DNA of 64,000 nucleotides. Origin: Baylisascaris procyonis. Lineage: Eukaryota > Nematoda > Chromadorea > Rhabditida > Ascarididae. Location of the stretch: positions 614,501 through 678,500 of the forward strand of contig JAZARR010000272.1 of assembly GCA_037389465.1 (NCBI GenBank), read 5' to 3'. Shown one piece after another: positions 60,251 through 64,000 of the stretch (position 1 is the first letter of the stretch; each line of letters opens with the position of its first letter). The notes below the pieces were generated by a model, which saw only the letters and a list, made by a program, of their open reading frames with translations, searched no databases and was not told the origin of the DNA. The translations under genes and the position numbers were made by a program.

Positions 60251-62983
60251 TTAGGCTGGTGCCTCGTTATCGTCTATTTCGAGCGGGTACAACTGGCTTA
60301 TGGGTCTGGTCCATTCATTTCCATTACCCAGTTTCACTCTTGCTGTACGTATGGATCGACCTCCTCCCCCTCTTATTTCCACTATTCGACCTAATTTCCA
60401 CACTGCTTTGGGGGTTCTCTCTTCTTCTATGATAACCACCTCGTTTATTCGCGGCTCTCTAGTTACTGATCCTCTAACGGCTCGATGATTTCGTTGTGTT
60501 CGCTCTCGCAGCGATGTGAGATACTCTGACCGCCAGTAATTCCAGAAGCGATCGAGTGTGCTAAGTGTTGCTTTCCATCTCATTAACATTTTTTCTCTAG
60601 ACATCACCTCCTTTGGAAGGTAGCTTGGATCTTCCTTTTCTCCCTCTTCGTTTACCGTGAAGATCAACTCAGCAGCTGGTATCAGAAAATCGATCGGCCG
60701 AATAATATCGACTGACGTTTTATGCACATAAGTGAGTGGTCTACTGTTGACTACTCCTTCTACTTCTACAATAAGTGTTCGAAACTCTTCGTCGCTTAAT
60801 CGTTTTCTTCCCACTGCTTTACGAAGCGAAGTTTTGGTTAGACCTATCATTCTTTCATAAACTCCTCCTTGCCATGGAGCGAAAGGTGTTATGAAGTTCC
60901 ATTTGATTTCCTCTGCTCTGCTGATTTGTCTTAGAACTTCTGCGGCGAGCGTAAAATTGCTCCCGTTGTCGCTAAATACAAGTTTAGGTTTTCCTCGTCG
61001 ACTCACATATCTTCGAAAGCAGTTGAGGAACGAAGATGCTGACAAGTCATTTGCCACTTCCAAATGGACAGCGCGTGTCGTAAGACATGTAAACAATGCT
61101 ACCCAACTTTTTTGAAGTTTAATTTCATTGCCCAAAATAGCTTTCAAGTTGAACGGTCCAAAATAGTCCAGTCCCACATTTTCGAAGGCTCGCGTTACAA
61201 CTGTGCGGCATGATGGTAGATCTGGCATTTTTGGAAGCTTGAACGGATGTGTGAGCCATCTACGACATTTCATGCACCTTTTCTTTATGACCTTTTTTAC
61301 CATTTCTCTCCCTTTGGCTATCCAGTATTTCGACCGCAGTTGGTTTAACGTATGGGCTGGCCCCGAATGCATTAAAATTTCGTGTTGATGAGTAATAAGC
61401 ATTTCCGTGATGGGATGTTTAGGTAGAAAAATCGGAAACTTGGTGTCTCGTGGGAGGTCTGAATAGGCAAGACGTCCTCCACATCTCCAAAGATTGTCAT
61501 CGCCTCGAAAAGGCTCCCAATGCACAATCTCCGCTTTCGTGATCATTTCTTCTTGAGCCTGTCTAATGAGATGTTTTTCCGCTTCTATTTGGTCCTCCAC
61601 TCCTACTGCCTTTCTTTTCCGTTCCTTGAGGTTCTTTACGAATCTTATCACGGCAGCCGTGATTCCCTTCACTTTCCTCCAACTGTTATACTTGCTTGCA
61701 TCGATTACACAGTGATTTATGGCACAATCGTTTTCTTCTTCTGTACCGACTTCGAGCGCTGTAACTGTTGTCGTAGGTTGTTTGTTACGGTCTCTCTTCC
61801 CTTTGCTCTTTTGAAAGATGTCTTCGCTGATTACACACTGCTGCGGATTCGAAAGTTCCCATTTCGGCCAATTCTCTTCGGATTGTCTGAGCCATGGTGG
61901 GCCATGCCACCACAAGGAACTTTCCTTAAGCTTGTCAGGATCAATGCCCTTTGTCGCAATATCGCTCGGGTTTTGATCGGATGGGACGTAACTCCACCAT
62001 TTCGCCGTATTACGCATTTGCTTTAAACGATTTTCGATGAACCTCGTATTGATCTCTTTATCTGAACGTATCCAGTGCAACACACATTTGCTATCGCTCC
62101 AGTAATGGGTCTCCACTTCCTCCATCGAGAGCTGTTTCTTTACGAACTCGAGTAATCGTACTCCGATGAAGGCTGCTAACAATTCGAGTCTTGGAACCGA
62201 AGCTCCCTTCACGGGGCAGAGACGCGTTTTGGCCATAATTAAGTTCGTCAATACGGCACCATTTACTATTTCACGATTGTATACCGCTGCGGCGTAAGCC
62301 TGCATCGATGCATCGACAAAAACGTGCAGTTGTCTCTCCTTTGCACAACGAAAGAATATTTGACGGGGAATGTCGTTTACTGTATTATTCCAACTTTTCT
62401 GTAATCTTTCCCATAGTAACTTCTCTTCTTCTTTCAATGAGTCATCCCATTTGTATTTCTTCTTCCATAATTCCTGAAGGAATACTTTTAATGGGACAAG
62501 CAACGGAGCCATTAATCCGAGAGGATCAAAGTGAGAGGCTACAAAGCTCAGTACTTGTCGCTTGGTTTGGGCGGCACCAATTTTGTCTTTTACACCTAGC
62601 ATTATTTTATCCTCTTTTAGCGACCATGTTATTCCTAACACTTTGGTCTCTTGTACTTCTTCTCGATCTTCCGGAGGAATAGCATCATACACTTCTTTGT
62701 TATTTGACACGAACGATCTCAAGTTCATTCCGGCACCTGCGAAAATTGCTTTTCCTTCACTACATAGTTGTATCGCTGTCTCTGAATTTTCTGCCTGCAA
62801 CATGACATTGTCTACGTACAGATTTTTTAAGATTTCTTGAGCTGTAGTGGATCCAATTTCTGTCAAATGTTTCGTCAAAGTTGCAGCAAGTAAGAATGGG
62901 CTGGAAATCATTCCGAACGGTACTCTACAAAATCGATACACTTCGATATTGTTTTCATCGACCGGACCCTTCTCTTTACCCAC
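60251..62983 (-). pseudogene. BEL/Pao pol, downstream frame (RT, RNase H, integrase)
   Basis: A 910-codon open frame with every catalytic residue I can check present in RT, RNase H and integrase, so the copy is young apart from the frameshift. It has no ATG of its own at the join; homology to pol begins at its first few residues. It ends in EAPA and TAA at the purine tract. Confidence 0.9.
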
Positions 62984-64000
62984 AAAAACCGGGTCGTATC
63001 ACGATCCTTCACATTCAGCTCTAGTTGCAGAAACGCTTTTTCTACATCAGCAAGAACAACGTATTTAGAAGTTCGAAACCGTAACAGTATGCCTGCTAAA
63101 TCGTTTAACATCACTGGGCCTCTGAGCAATTGACTGTTCAGGGAATTACCTTTCTCGTCTTTAGCACTTGCATCAAAAACCACCCGCAATTTAGTTGTAG
63201 ATTTTTGGGGGGTTAGGACTGCTTGATGTGGTATATACGAAATGAGAGGTCCATCTGGGACCTTGGGCGCCTTCTCAATTATACCTAATTCTAGCTGTTG
63301 TCGGAAGGTATCATCGTATCTTTTGAACAATTCCTCGTCTCCCTTTAAGCGTTTCAACGTGGACCTTAGTCTGCCAATGCATAGGCCGAAGTTATAAGGA
63401 ACTTTAGGCGTGGCAGATTTCCACGGCCAGTTCACGACATATCGACCATCTTCCGATTTAGTTATTGTTGCTTTGAATTGTTCTAGTGCTGCGACATCCT
63501 CTTTTGAGTCTATTGGGTCGTCAATTCCAAGCGTTTCCAATCTCCAGAATTGGTCAATATCTGCTTCACTAGTAACTGCAGCAGATGTCATTACTAACGC
63601 CGTATCTGCAGATGAAAAGGCTCTTTGTGTATTTAGTTTTGCATAACCACTTCCTGCTAGCATATCTCCAACTTTCGATTTTACCAGGTGGAACCCGGAT
63701 GGTAATTTCTGTGAACCTTCGATCAGGTCGAAGAAGTAATCTGCACCAATTATTAGCTGCGGTTGTTCCCATTTTTCCGGAATACACAGCCAATGCTTTT
63801 GTTTTGCGTTTGGGATGAGAATTTCGTTGGATTCAACATTTATTCTTTGAAGCTCTTTTGTCAAAAAGGGCATTGTACTGGCTCTGATCTGTTTTTTGTT
63901 TCCGTTTTTCAGTTCTAGCGTAATGTTTACTTGCTTTGTATCATAACATTTCGGTCGCTGAGCGCCGAATCCCGCTATGGATATTTGGCTTCTTTTCCCA
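62908..64000 (-). pseudogene. BEL/Pao pol, upstream frame (protease end, RT first half)
   Basis: Open from the window edge. The frame leaves homology at about 62980-62990, just after the RT stretch TRFLWV, and runs about 25 unrelated codons to a stop. RT continues in the frame shifted by one base. Normal BEL pol is a single frame, so this copy is broken by a one-base indel unless the base is an assembly error. Confidence 0.85.

Larger units (their letters stand above)
60251..64000 (-). mobile_element. BEL/Pao LTR retrotransposon pol region, partial
   Basis: Two overlapping minus-strand frames make up one pol gene. The first is open from the window edge (64000) to 62908. It has the end of the protease domain (IIGADYFFDLI) and the first half of reverse transcriptase, including the catalytic Asp in LADVEKAF. 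The second (62983-60251, 910 codons) continues RT with the BEL-type active site YVDN (residues 56-59). RNase H follows (FVDAS at 222, the Glu of RLELLA near 267, SDSK at 296). Then come an H2C2 integrase zinc finger (about 533-573), the integrase D, D, E residues (GLDYFG at 606, SDNG at 672, YERMIG at 710) and the C-terminal domain typical of BEL pol. gag and the 5' LTR lie outside the window. Confidence 0.95.

Overview
The window looks like a nematode nuclear contig. It is AT-rich and gene-sparse, with introns from tens of bases to over 2 kb and TTTCAG-type acceptors. It carries an exact 22-base copy of the nematode spliced leader SL1 (59743-59764, minus strand). The long introns and transposon load recall strongylid (clade V) parasites more than Caenorhabditis, but that placement is inference.

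Four conserved genes can be rebuilt by hand from splice sites and reading phase. The 3' part of an RNA cytidine acetyltransferase gene (NAT10/nath-10, plus strand) runs from the left edge to 12286. Tail to tail with it is a complete three-exon Tim13 gene (minus, 14557-17348). An Oxa1-type mitochondrial insertase gene (OXA1L, minus) spans 28400-33943. A FUS/EWS/TAF15-family RNA-binding protein gene (fust-1-like, minus) spans 41941-51810 in thirteen exons. Tim13 and Oxa1L both act in mitochondrial inner-membrane biogenesis, but they are not arranged as an operon.

Three related Mutator-like (MULE) elements share terminal sequence. Element 1 (18862-22631) is an internally deleted derivative with long inverted arms. 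Element 3 (35335-37016) is a short foldback derivative. Element 2 (51908-57988) is the fullest copy: it has a 9-bp target-site duplication, a transposase with FLYWCH-like and MULE catalytic regions, and a separate spliced OTU-type cysteine protease reading frame. It inserted about 100 bp upstream of the fust-1-like start codon. Elements 1 and 2 share a 2.8-kb block that is almost identical.

The right end holds the pol region of a BEL/Pao LTR retrotransposon (minus, 60251 to the window edge), split by one frameshift. The SL1 copy lies about 490 bp beyond its pol stop codon. The rest is introns, intergenic AT-rich DNA and simple repeats in which I recognise no genes.

Most interesting points: the MULE with an OTU protease and two interchangeable end types, its insertion at the fust-1-like promoter, and the genomic SL1 copy downstream of the retrotransposon. 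All gene models come from reading the sequence by eye; no alignment was run.
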